This document shows positions 6,486-14,099 of a stretch of 35,650 nt of DNA, in pieces. The notes under the pieces are model-generated. The model saw nothing but the letters and a program-made list of their open reading frames with translations, was not told the origin of the DNA and ran no database searches. The DNA is from Nocardioides sp. (lineage in GTDB: Bacteria; Actinomycetota; Actinomycetes; Propionibacteriales; Nocardioidaceae). The position numbers and the translations under genes are program-made. The stretch's first letter is position 1, and each line of letters opens with the position of its first letter. Location: the NCBI RefSeq assembly GCF_016462705.1, contig NZ_JAEMSS010000021.1:1-35650 (forward strand). The letters are read 5' to 3'.

Positions 6486-7645
6486 CAGCGCGCTCCCTCG
6501 AAGCTGTCGAGGTAGGCGGCGAACCCGTCGCGCTGCGCGCCGAGCTCGTCGGTCATCTCGGCGTAGACGTTGTCGAACATGCTCATGGGCTGCGGGTCGG
6601 GCAGCGCCTTGCAGCCCTCGCGGAGCGTGGCTCCGAGCTCGTCCGCCTCGGCGGCGACATCGGCGAAGAAGTCCGCGTCGGCCAGGCCGTTGCGCTTCAC
6701 GTAGGCCTCGACCCGGGCGATCGGGTCCTTGAGCTTCCAGCTCTCGACGTCGCCGGAGAGCCGGTAGCGGGTCGGGTCGTCGGTCGTGGTGTGGGCGCCC
6801 ATCCGGTAGGTGTAGGCCTCCACGAAGGTCGGGCCCTGCCCGTCGCGGGCCCGCTGCAGCGCGGCCTGCGTGACGGCGTACGTCGCGAGCACGTCGTTGC
6901 CGTCGACGCGGACACCCGGGAAGCCGAACCCGAGCGCGCGCTGGTAGAGCGGGATCCGGCTCTGGCGCTCGATCGGCTCGGAGATCGCCCACTGGTTGTT
7001 CTGGCAGAAGAACACGACCGGGGCGTTGTAGGACGCGGCGAAGATGAACGCCTCGTTGACGTCGCCCTGGCTGGAGGCACCGTCCCCGAAGTGCGCGACG
7101 ACGGCCGCGTCGCGGTCGGGGTCGCCGGTGCCGACGACGCCGTCGCGCTGCATGCCCATCGCGTAGCCGGTCGCGTGCAGGCACTGGGCGCCGATGACGA
7201 TCGTGTAGAGGCCGAAGTTGTAGTCGGCCGGGTCCCAGTTGCCGTGGTCGACGCCGCGGAAGAGCCCGAGCAGCTTCAGCGGGTCGAGCCCGCGGCACCA
7301 GGCGACGCCGTGCTCGCGGTAGGTCGGGAACACGAAGTCCTGTGGCCGGAGTGCCCGGCCGGCGCCGACCTGGGCGGCCTCCTGGCCGAGGAGCTGGGCC
7401 CAGATGCCGAGCTCGCCGTGCCGCTGGAGCGCGGTGGCCTCGGTGTCGAGGCGTCGGACGAGCACCATGTCGCGGTAGAAGCCGCGCAGCTGCTCGGCGG
7501 AGAAGTCGAGGTCGAACTGTTCAAGACCAGGTGGCAGGTGGTGCACCCGCTCACCCTCGGGCGTCAGGAGCTGGACGAGCTCGGGGCCGCCGTCGCTCTG
7601 GGAGGGGCCGAATACCTCGGCCAGGTCGGGACCGAAGGGGTTCAT
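6485..7645 (-). CDS. bkdA: Branched-chain 2-oxoacid dehydrogenase E1 alpha subunit
   Basis: This 386-residue subunit carries the thiamine diphosphate motif GDGASSQGDVNEAFIFAASY followed by FFCQNN, together with the conserved FPTYREHG and phosphorylation-loop-like YRMGAHTTTDDPTRYR segments. It is the N-terminal partner of BkdB in E1, which decarboxylates 2-oxoacids from Leu, Ile and Val and supplies primers for branched fatty acids in many actinobacteria. ATG 7645 is the first gene start of the operon. The nearest Shine-Dalgarno sequence (AAGGAG, 7668-7673 complement) is 22 bases away but sits perfectly before a five-codon mini-ORF whose stop overlaps this start. The upstream gap is shared with the divergent phosphatase gene. 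Confidence 0.92.
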   Translation of the reverse strand: MNPFGPDLAEVFGPSQSDGGPELVQLLTPEGERVHHLPPGLEQFDLDFSAEQLRGFYRDMVLVRRLDTEATALQRHGELGIWAQLLGQEAAQVGAGRALRPQDFVFPTYREHGVAWCRGLDPLKLLGLFRGVDHGNWDPADYNFGLYTIVIGAQCLHATGYAMGMQRDGVVGTGDPDRDAAVVAHFGDGASSQGDVNEAFIFAASYNAPVVFFCQNNQWAISEPIERQSRIPLYQRALGFGFPGVRVDGNDVLATYAVTQAALQRARDGQGPTFVEAYTYRMGAHTTTDDPTRYRLSGDVESWKLKDPIARVEAYVKRNGLADADFFADVAAEADELGATLREGCKALPDPQPMSMFDNVYAEMTDELGAQRDGFAAYLDSFEGAR

Positions 7646-7659
7646 GGCGCTGTGCTCAT
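7642..7659 (-). CDS. Five-codon leader mini-ORF overlapping the bkdA start
   Basis: ATG 7659 (complement) encodes MSTAP and ends in a TGA that overlaps the bkdA ATG as ATGA. An AAGGAG Shine-Dalgarno sequence lies eight bases upstream of this mini-ORF, whereas it is 22 bases from bkdA. Ribosomes may therefore load here and re-initiate on bkdA. Translation is inferred from spacing only. Confidence 0.35.
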   Translation of the reverse strand: MSTAP

Positions 7660-7966
7660 TCGTCGGGCTCCTTCGCAGTCGCGGCCGTGCGGGGTCTCCG
7701 CGTGCCGGGCTCCGTCAGTGGTCGAGTCACCTCGGGCCCGGTCACGTCTCCGCAGGGGTGGTGCGGGGCTGTGAGCCGGGCCACATCCGTCGGCGCCAAT
7801 GTATCGGGCCCTCGGGTGCGGCGCGAAACGCCCCGGGACCCCGGGTGAATTTGCGCGGTTCTGCCGCCGCCGGGCGGCGGATGTGCCTACGGTTGGGTAC
7901 TGGTCCAGACACTCTCGGGGGGTGCTGACCGGCGGAGCCACCGCCGGAGGACAAGGGCACCGACAC
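7660..7966. other. Divergent intergenic region between bkdA and the phosphatase operon
   Basis: This 307-base stretch must hold the promoters of two outward-facing operons. On the minus strand a GATACATTGG segment (about 7796-7805) could serve as a -10 for bkd. On the plus strand GGTTGGGTACTGG (7891-7903) is promoter-like, with no confident -35. A GC-rich palindrome CCGCCGCCGGGCGGCGG lies just before it. GGAGG at 7946-7950 is the likely Shine-Dalgarno region of the phosphatase gene. No coding sequence is evident; the open frames here are shadows. Confidence 0.4.
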
Positions 7967-9223
7967 ATGGGTTTGCACACAGGGCTGCAGCGTCCGGCCC
8001 GCCTGGAACGCCGGCGTTCGGATCGCCCGGACGGCCGGGAGCCGCGCGACCCCTCGCGCGAGGAGCGGCGCCAGCGAGCCGTGGACTCGCTCGGTCTGGG
8101 CGAGGACCAGCGCCACGAGCGGTTCGACCGGATCACCCGGGTCGCGCAGACCCTGCTCGGGGCGCAGATGAGCACCATCACCGTCCTGGACCGCGACCGG
8201 GCCTGCTACCCGGGCGCCGCCGGCTACGACGGGAGCCCCCTGCCCCGCGACCAGACGTTCTGCGCGACCACGACCAGCGAGGACCGGCTCACCGTCGTCG
8301 CGGACGCGCGGCTGGACCCGCGGTTCGCCGACCTCCAGCTCGTCCGGCAGGGGGCGGTCCGCTTCTACGCCGGCGCGCCGCTGCGCGATCCCGTCGGCAA
8401 CGTGGTGGGCGTGCTCTGCGTGTTCGACCCGGAGCCGTCCACCCTCGACGGCGAGCGCCGCACCGCCTTCCAGGACCTCGCCGTCTGGGCCGAGCAGGAG
8501 CTCACCTCCGCCTCGGACAGCGCCGCCGCCGCCCGCGTGCAGGCCTCGCTGCTGCCTGCCGAGCCGCTGCGGCACCAGGGCTGGGAGGCCGCCGGCGTCT
8601 GCGTCCCCGCGCTCGCGGTGGGCGGGGACTTCTACGACTACGGCGTCGGCCGGGGCGTCCTGCACCTGGGCCTCGGGGACGTCATGGGCAAGGGCACGGG
8701 TGCGGCCCTGGTGGGCGCGGGCATCCGCGCCGGGGTCCGGGCGGCCCACTTCGACGTGGTCGCCGGCGCGGACCTCGGGCAGACGGCGACCCGGGTCGCG
8801 CTCACCCTCGCCAACGACCTCGAGCGGGCCGGCTCGTTCGCGGCCCTGTTCGAGGCCGCCATCGACCTCACCACGGGCGACGTCCGCTACGTCGACGCGG
8901 GGCTGGGGCTGGCCGTCGCGGTGCGCACCGACGGCCGCGTCGACCGGCTGACCAGCACCGACCGGCCGTTCGGGATCCTGCCGGGCGACACCTGGGCCCA
9001 GCACCGGGCCAGGCTCGAGCCGGGCGACCTGCTGGTCGTGTTCAGCGACGGCCTGCTCGACCTGCTCGACGACCCCGTCGCCTGGTGGGAGCCCGTGGGC
9101 GCGCTCGCCGCCGGCTCCGGCGGCGTGGAGGGGCTGCTGCGGCGGATCGCCGGGATGACCCGGGACGGGCTCCCCCTCGACGACGTCACCGCCCTCGTCG
9201 TACGCCGGGGGGACGAGTCGTGA
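7967..9223 (+). CDS. GAF-domain SpoIIE/RsbU-type serine phosphatase
   Basis: The 418-residue protein has a basic N-terminus, a GAF sensor domain at about residues 45-180 (FDRITRVAQTLLGAQMSTIT...GNVVGVLCVFD), a short helix, and a PP2C-like SpoIIE phosphatase domain at about 190-415. The metal-binding motifs are VGGDFYDYG, LGLGDVMGKGTGAAL and VVFSDGLLD. These enzymes dephosphorylate STAS-domain anti-sigma-antagonists. Its likely substrate is the STAS protein two genes downstream. ATG 7967 is taken as start because upstream residues are arginine-rich and non-conserved. It overlaps the glycosyltransferase start by four bases (GTGA), so the two are translated together. The GAF ligand is unknown. 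Confidence 0.9.
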   Translation: MGLHTGLQRPARLERRRSDRPDGREPRDPSREERRQRAVDSLGLGEDQRHERFDRITRVAQTLLGAQMSTITVLDRDRACYPGAAGYDGSPLPRDQTFCATTTSEDRLTVVADARLDPRFADLQLVRQGAVRFYAGAPLRDPVGNVVGVLCVFDPEPSTLDGERRTAFQDLAVWAEQELTSASDSAAAARVQASLLPAEPLRHQGWEAAGVCVPALAVGGDFYDYGVGRGVLHLGLGDVMGKGTGAALVGAGIRAGVRAAHFDVVAGADLGQTATRVALTLANDLERAGSFAALFEAAIDLTTGDVRYVDAGLGLAVAVRTDGRVDRLTSTDRPFGILPGDTWAQHRARLEPGDLLVVFSDGLLDLLDDPVAWWEPVGALAAGSGGVEGLLRRIAGMTRDGLPLDDVTALVVRRGDES

Positions 9224-11226
9224 CGAAGCGGCTCCTGCTGATCCGGTTCGTGGTCCTCGTGACCGCGCTGCTCGGGATCAACTACGTCGCCTGGCGCTGG
9301 CTGTTCTCGGTGCACTGGTCGGCCTGGTGGATCGCGGTGCCGCTCGTGGTCGCCGAGACCTACAGCCTCGTCGACTCGCTGCTCTTCGGGATGACCGTGT
9401 GGCGCGCGAAGGGCCGGGGCGAGCCACCGGCGCCGCTGCCCGACCGCACCGTCGACGTCTTCATCACCACCTACAACGAGCCCGTGGAGATGGTCATGCG
9501 GACCGCCCGGGCCGCGAAGGCGATCCGCTACCCGCACCAGACCTGGGTGCTCGACGACGGCGACCGAGCGGAGATGCGGGCCGCGTGCGAGGCCGAGGGC
9601 ATCGGCTGGGTCACCCGGGCCGCCCACTGGGAGGGCCGGCCCCGGCACGCCAAGGCCGGCAACCTCAACAACGCCCTGCTCGCCACCGAGGGCGAGTTCC
9701 TGCTGATCCTCGACGCCGACCAGGTGCCCTCGCCGGAAATCCTGGACCGCACGCTCGGCTACTTCGAGGACGAGCGGATGGCGCTGGTCCAGACGCCGCA
9801 GTGGTTCGAGAACGTGCCGCCGAGCGATCCGCTCGGCAGCCAGGCACCCCTCTTCTACGGACCCATCCAGCAGGGCAAGGACGGGTGGAACGCGGCCTTC
9901 TTCTGCGGGTCCAACGCCGTCATCCGCCGCGAGGCGCTCATGCAGCTCGGCATCACCGGGTACGTCGGCGAGGTCGAGGTGGGCGTGCACCGGGCCCTGC
10001 GCACCGCCAGGCGGGTGGTCACCCGGGCCCGCCGGCAGCTCGGGCCGGACCAGGCGGACGTGCGGGCCGGGCTCGACACCATCCTCCAGGACCTCGGCCG
10101 GGCTCGCCGTGAGCTGGCCCAGGGCGAGGCCCTGTTCGACGTCACCTACCGGTTCCAGCGCCGGGTCGACGAGGTGCACCGCCGGCTCGTCGCGGCCGAC
10201 CTGACCGCGGTCCGCGAGGACCTGTCGGCCATCGCCGAGCTCGAGGGCATCGGCGCGGGTCCGGACGCGCGCCTGGCCACCGTCGACGACGAGGCGCTCG
10301 ACCGGATCGCCTCCCGCGAGTGGTCGCCGCTCGGCGCCATCGAGACGGTCCAGGCGCTGGTGGACGCCGTCGACGTCGGGCGTGCGGACGAGGCGCAGCC
10401 CGTCATGCCGCTGGCCACCATCTCGGTCACCGAGGACATGGCGACGTGCATGCGGCTGCACGGCCTCGGCTGGCGCACGGCGTACGTCGACGAGGTCCTC
10501 GCCCACGGCCTGGCACCCGAGGACGTGGAGACCATGCTCACCCAGCGCCTCCGCTGGGCGCAGGGGACCATGCAGGTCTTCTTCCGCGAGAACCCGCTGC
10601 TCCAGCGGGGCCTGACGTGGCCGCAGCGGCTCATGTACTTCTCCACGATGTGGAGCTACCTCTCCGGGTTCGCCGCCGTCGTCTACATCGCCGCACCGGT
10701 GGTCTACCTGACGCTGGGGGTCCTGCCGGTCGATGCCTGGAGCGGCGAGTTCTTCCTGAGACTGATCCCCTTCCTGGTCGTCAACCAGCTGCTCTTCTGG
10801 CTGGTCGCCGACGGCCGCCCCACGTGGCGCGGCCAGCAGTACTCCCTCGCGCTGTTCCCCACCTGGATCAAGGCCGTCACGTCGGCCTTCGCCAACGTCT
10901 ACCTCGGCCGGCCGCTCGGTTTCGCCGTCACGCCGAAGACCCGGCGCGAGCAGGAGGGCGGACGGCCCTGGCGGCTCGTCCGGCCCCAGCTCGTCGCGAT
11001 GGTCGTCCTGGTGCTCGCCGTCATCGCGGGTGTCGTCCGGCTGGAGGCCTTCGACGAGGGCAGTCCGCTCGGGGTCTACGCGAACCTGTTCTGGGTCTGC
11101 TTCGACCTCGTGGTCCTCTGGGTCGTGGTCCGCGCGGTGCGCTACCGCGGTCCCGAGACGGATACCGGGGGTGCGGCCGCCCTGGCCGTCGCCACGACCA
11201 GCACCCGAGGAGGACCCCCGGCATGA
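9220..11226 (+). CDS. BcsA-like family 2 glycosyltransferase (membrane polysaccharide synthase)
   Basis: This 668-residue inner-membrane protein resembles the catalytic subunit of cellulose synthase. Two N-terminal helices (about 5-28 and 33-55) precede the GT-A domain. That domain has VFITTYNEP, LDDGD (111-115), DAD (165-167), TED (404-406) and QRLRW (442-446), followed by at least four C-terminal helices. All residues for processive beta-glycosyl transfer from a nucleotide sugar are present. No PilZ domain follows, so classic cyclic-di-GMP control through BcsA is not evident. Oddly, about 155 helix-rich residues (245-403) separate GSNAVIRREALMQLG from TED, where BcsA has only a few. GTG 9220 overlaps the phosphatase stop, and the end overlaps the STAS start. 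The polymer is unknown. Confidence 0.88.
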   Translation: MTKRLLLIRFVVLVTALLGINYVAWRWLFSVHWSAWWIAVPLVVAETYSLVDSLLFGMTVWRAKGRGEPPAPLPDRTVDVFITTYNEPVEMVMRTARAAKAIRYPHQTWVLDDGDRAEMRAACEAEGIGWVTRAAHWEGRPRHAKAGNLNNALLATEGEFLLILDADQVPSPEILDRTLGYFEDERMALVQTPQWFENVPPSDPLGSQAPLFYGPIQQGKDGWNAAFFCGSNAVIRREALMQLGITGYVGEVEVGVHRALRTARRVVTRARRQLGPDQADVRAGLDTILQDLGRARRELAQGEALFDVTYRFQRRVDEVHRRLVAADLTAVREDLSAIAELEGIGAGPDARLATVDDEALDRIASREWSPLGAIETVQALVDAVDVGRADEAQPVMPLATISVTEDMATCMRLHGLGWRTAYVDEVLAHGLAPEDVETMLTQRLRWAQGTMQVFFRENPLLQRGLTWPQRLMYFSTMWSYLSGFAAVVYIAAPVVYLTLGVLPVDAWSGEFFLRLIPFLVVNQLLFWLVADGRPTWRGQQYSLALFPTWIKAVTSAFANVYLGRPLGFAVTPKTRREQEGGRPWRLVRPQLVAMVVLVLAVIAGVVRLEAFDEGSPLGVYANLFWVCFDLVVLWVVVRAVRYRGPETDTGGAAALAVATTSTRGGPPA

Positions 11227-11558
11227 TCGAGATCGAGGTCACCACCGACCCGCGCGGCATCGGCGTCGTGGTCCCGCGGGGCCGGCTCAACATGGTGTCG
11301 GCGGGCCGGCTGCGTGAGGCCCTGGGCGAGCTGGCCACCGCCGGGACGCACCGGATCGTGGTCGACCTGGCGGAGACGACGTTCCTCGACTCCTCCGGTC
11401 TCGGGGCCCTCATCGCCGGCCTCAAGTCCGCGCGCCAGGCAGGCGGCGACCTGCGGGTCGCGCGCCCGACCCGCGAGGTCATGACCGTCTTCGAGCTCAC
11501 CAACCTCGACAAGGTCCTCCGGCCCCGCGCGGACCCGGAGACGGCCTTCGATGACTGA
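11223..11558 (+). CDS. STAS-domain protein (anti-sigma-factor antagonist type)
   Basis: This 111-residue single-domain protein belongs to the SpoIIAA/RsbV family. The phosphorylatable serine lies in FLDSSGLGAL, where DSSG occupies residues 56-59; the N-terminal strand and the LKSARQAGG helix are standard. In partner switches the unphosphorylated form binds the RsbW-type kinase and the SpoIIE phosphatase restores that form. Both partners are encoded in this operon. ATG 11223 overlaps the glycosyltransferase stop as ATGA, and its own end overlaps the next gene by eight bases. Whether its final target is a sigma factor elsewhere or the glycosyltransferase itself is open. Confidence 0.93.
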   Translation: MIEIEVTTDPRGIGVVVPRGRLNMVSAGRLREALGELATAGTHRIVVDLAETTFLDSSGLGALIAGLKSARQAGGDLRVARPTREVMTVFELTNLDKVLRPRADPETAFDD

Positions 11559-11997
11559 GGCCCCGGCCTCGGTCACCGTGACGGCCGCGGCGACGCCCGC
11601 CGCCCTGGACCTGGTGCAGAACCAGCTGGCCGACCTCTGGAGGAGCAGCCCCGGCGTCTCTGCGAGGGACCGGGCGCGGTTCGAGATGGGCCTGGTCGAG
11701 ATGGTGGCCAACGTCGTCGAGCACGCCTATCGTCGCGACGACTCCGGCGCCGCCGGGAGCGGTGCCCGCGAGCTGTCGGTGCGCATCACGGTCACGGACG
11801 ACAGCCTCGAGGCCGAGCTGGGTGACAACGGCATGCCGGTCGAGATCGACCTGAGCGACGTCACCCTGCCCGACCCGGAGGCCGAGTCGGGCCGGGGCCT
11901 CGCACTGGCCCTGGCGAGCCTCGACCACCTCGAGCACCGCCGCGACGGGGGCCGCAACGTCTGGGTGCTGCGCTGTGTGCGGGGCCGCGACGCCTGA
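11551..11997 (+). CDS. RsbW/SpoIIAB-like HATPase (serine kinase / anti-sigma type)
   Basis: This 148-residue protein has the GHKL ATP-binding fold. The N-box is EMVANVVEHAY (about 50-60), the G1 box is DNGMP and the G2 box is SGRGLALALAS. The size and domain match RsbW-type anti-sigma factors that phosphorylate a STAS partner. No sigma factor gene follows; the next gene runs on the opposite strand. It is the last gene of the four-gene overlapping operon and probably phosphorylates the STAS protein encoded just before it. Its bound client could be a remote sigma factor or the operon's synthase. Confidence 0.88.
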   Translation: MTEAPASVTVTAAATPAALDLVQNQLADLWRSSPGVSARDRARFEMGLVEMVANVVEHAYRRDDSGAAGSGARELSVRITVTDDSLEAELGDNGMPVEIDLSDVTLPDPEAESGRGLALALASLDHLEHRRDGGRNVWVLRCVRGRDA

Positions 11998-12003
11998 CGG
12001 CGC

Positions 12004-12918
12004 TCAGCCCCGGCCGTGCGGCTCGTCCCAGACCGCCGGGTCGGGACCGGCCGGCACGATGCCGGTCGGGTTGATGTCCTCGTGCACGACGTAGTAGTGC
12101 CGCTTGATCTGCTCGAAGTCGGTGTTGTCGCCGAACCCTGGCGTCTGGAACAGGTCACGGGCGTAGCCCCAGAGCGCGGGCATCTCGGTCAGCTTCTGCC
12201 GGTTGCACTTGAAGTGGCCGTGGTAGACGGCGTCGAACCGGGCCAGCGTCGTGAACAGCCGGATGTCGGCCTCGGTGATGGCGTCCCCCATCAGGTAGCG
12301 CCGCTCGCCCAGGCGCTCCTCGAGCCAGTCCAGGGTCGCCCACAGACGGTCGTACGCCGCCTCGTACTCCTCCTGCGAGCCGGCGAAGCCGCAGCGGTAG
12401 ACGCCGTTGTTGACCTCCGTGTAGACGCGCTGCATGACCTCGTCCATCTCCTCACGGACGTCGGCCGGCCACAGGTCGGGCGCGTCCGGGCCGTGGTGGT
12501 CCTTCCACTCGAAGAAGAGGTCGTGGGTGATCCAGGGGAAGTCGTTGGTGACCACCTGGCCGGTCGGCACGTCGACGACGGCCGGCACGGTGATGCCCTT
12601 GTCGTAGTCGGGGAAGCGGGCGAGGTAGGCCTCCTGCAGCCGCTTGATCCCGAGCACAGGGTCGACCTCCCCCGGGTCGAGGTCGAAGCTCCAGCTGCGC
12701 TCGTCGTGGGTGGGTCCGCACAGACCCATCGAGATCACATCCTCCAGGCCGAGCAGCTGGCGCACGATGATGGCCCGGGTCGCCCACGGGCAGGCCCGCG
12801 CGGCCACCAGCCGGTAGCGCCCCGGCTCGACCGGCCACACCGGGTCGTCCCGCCTGATCCGGTCCGGGATGTAGTCGGTGTCGCGCTCGAAGCCGCCGGC
12901 CTGCACGTAGCTGTTCAC
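12004..12918 (-). CDS. Glutathionyl-hydroquinone reductase-like GST-family protein
   Basis: This protein of about 304 residues belongs to the Xi-class glutathione transferases (YqjG/PcpF/ECM4 type). It has the redox-active Cys in RACPWATR, and the family pattern of a thioredoxin-like N-domain followed by an all-helical C-domain with ITEADIRLFTTLARFD and FKCNRQKLTEMPALWGYARDLFQ. Known members reduce glutathionyl-hydroquinones. Most actinobacteria use mycothiol instead of glutathione, so the thiol partner is uncertain. GTG 12918 (VNSYVQAGGFERD) is preferred to GTG 12948, since homologues begin near this point and the upstream codons lie inside a terminator hairpin. Its stop is six bases from that of the convergent ATPase operon. 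Confidence 0.85.
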   Translation of the reverse strand: MNSYVQAGGFERDTDYIPDRIRRDDPVWPVEPGRYRLVAARACPWATRAIIVRQLLGLEDVISMGLCGPTHDERSWSFDLDPGEVDPVLGIKRLQEAYLARFPDYDKGITVPAVVDVPTGQVVTNDFPWITHDLFFEWKDHHGPDAPDLWPADVREEMDEVMQRVYTEVNNGVYRCGFAGSQEEYEAAYDRLWATLDWLEERLGERRYLMGDAITEADIRLFTTLARFDAVYHGHFKCNRQKLTEMPALWGYARDLFQTPGFGDNTDFEQIKRHYYVVHEDINPTGIVPAGPDPAVWDEPHGRG

Positions 12919-12945
12919 GGGTGGGCGGTACCCAGCCGGACACGG

Positions 12946-12980
12946 CACGAGGGCCCGGCGCGTTGCACCGGGCCCTCGTG
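12946..12980 (-). terminator. Strong stem-loop after the secreted-protein gene
   Basis: CACGAGGGCCCGG (12946-12958) and CCGGGCCCTCGTG (12968-12980) pair perfectly over 13 bases with a nine-base loop. It lies 26 bases after the stop codon of the minus-strand secreted-protein gene and just before the reductase-like gene. No T-run follows. The palindromic stem could act in either direction. Confidence 0.7.
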
Positions 12981-13005
12981 TCGAATCGTGTCGACGTTCA
13001 GCAGG

Positions 13006-14019
13006 TCACGAGCAGGCGACGTGGCTGCTCGTCACCTCCACGGTCTTGGCCGGCTTGCCGGGCTTGGGCTTCAGCAGCTTGACCTTCGCGGTGACGTCGG
13101 CGTCGACGTCGGTCGCGACCGGCAGGCTGTAGGCCTCACCCTTCTTGGGGTTGCCGTCACTGAGGACCTTCTTGTCGTTCACCAGGAAGGTGACCTTGTT
13201 GATCTTGTCGACGCGCTTCGCCTTGGTGGTGATGGCCGCCGCGAGCGTGTTGGTGGCGCAGCTGCGGGCACCCAAGGTCACGTACTTCGCACCCTTGCCG
13301 GTAGGCGCCGCGGACTGCGATCCGGCCACCGCGAAGGACGCCTCGATCGTCGCCTGGGTCGTGAACGTCCGGTCCGAGGTCCCCTCGAAGTCGATGTCGG
13401 TCTCGATGTCGCCGGAGTAGGTGCCTGCCGGCAGGAAGACCGTCTTCGTGGAGCGGTGCTTCAGCTCGTAGGCGTAGTTCTGCTCGTAGCCACCCGTCGT
13501 CCGCTCGATCTCGAACTCGGTGTAGGTGTTCCCCGCGGACCGCGACTCGATGGTGAGCCAGCCGGCCTGGGTCACCGTGAAGTCGAACTCGCCGTAGGCG
13601 CCGGCACCCGCGTGGATGTCGCACTCCGACGTCGCGAGGGCGGTGTCGATCGTGCCGTTGCCCGACAGCGACATGCTGATGGTGTCGAGGTTGGTCCCGA
13701 CCGACGTGACCTTGGTGGTGATCGTCGCCGCGGTCGACACGGTGGCGGTGTCGGCCGGGACGGTGTCGTGCTGGATCGTTGCGCTGGCGGAGCCGTTGTA
13801 GGTGACGGCCGGGCCGTTCTCGACGACGGGGACGTCGTCCGAGTCCGGCGTCGCGACCTCGGTCTCCGTGCAGCTGCCGGAGTCGTCGTGGGCCCACGCG
13901 TAGCCGTCGACCTCGGTCGAGGTGAAGACCGGAGCGGCCTGCGACGGTGTCGAGGTGAGCGTGGCGGCCGAGAGCGCGATCGCGCTGGCGATCGCGAGGC
14001 TTCGTACGGGTGCGCGCAT
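13006..14019 (-). CDS. Secreted protein of unknown function
   Basis: This 337-residue protein has a typical Sec signal peptide (MRAPVRSLAIASAIALSAA..., cleavage probably after SQAA near residue 30). The mature part is rich in Thr, Ser, Val and Asp, with alternating beta-type stretches such as ATVSTAATITTKVTSVG and EFDFTVTQAGWLTIESRSAG. A Lys-rich C-terminal part with a beta-sandwich feel (KVTFLVNDKKVLSDG, then KVKLLKPKPGKPAKTVEV) follows. Three cysteines (in GSCTE, SECDI and RSCATN) plus one near the C-terminus could form disulphides. I do not recognise a named family. ATG 14019 is preceded by GGAGG at suitable distance; the open frame extends further upstream but without protein-like composition. 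A strong hairpin follows the gene. Confidence 0.75.
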   Translation of the reverse strand: MRAPVRSLAIASAIALSAATLTSTPSQAAPVFTSTEVDGYAWAHDDSGSCTETEVATPDSDDVPVVENGPAVTYNGSASATIQHDTVPADTATVSTAATITTKVTSVGTNLDTISMSLSGNGTIDTALATSECDIHAGAGAYGEFDFTVTQAGWLTIESRSAGNTYTEFEIERTTGGYEQNYAYELKHRSTKTVFLPAGTYSGDIETDIDFEGTSDRTFTTQATIEASFAVAGSQSAAPTGKGAKYVTLGARSCATNTLAAAITTKAKRVDKINKVTFLVNDKKVLSDGNPKKGEAYSLPVATDVDADVTAKVKLLKPKPGKPAKTVEVTSSHVACS

Positions 14020-14099
14020 GCGAATGGTGTCCTCCGTTGAGCAAGATGATGGATGGGGCTGGGACAATCTAGGGGCTACGTCGCGACCCGGCGGCGATC

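Noticed and set aside
5490-7298. 602-residue frame suggesting an E1 alpha/beta fusion
   Set aside because: The upstream 270 codons are a shadow frame inside bkdA. BkdA and BkdB are separate proteins with overlapping stop and start codons.
7870-7890. GC palindrome in the bkdA/phosphatase gap as a terminator or operator
   Set aside because: It is a simple CCG/CGG-rich palindrome of the kind that arises often at this GC content, and both flanking genes point away from it.
12913-12948. GTG 12948 as the start of the reductase-like gene
   Set aside because: It falls inside the terminator hairpin of the preceding gene and adds unconserved residues; GTG 12918 fits the family better.
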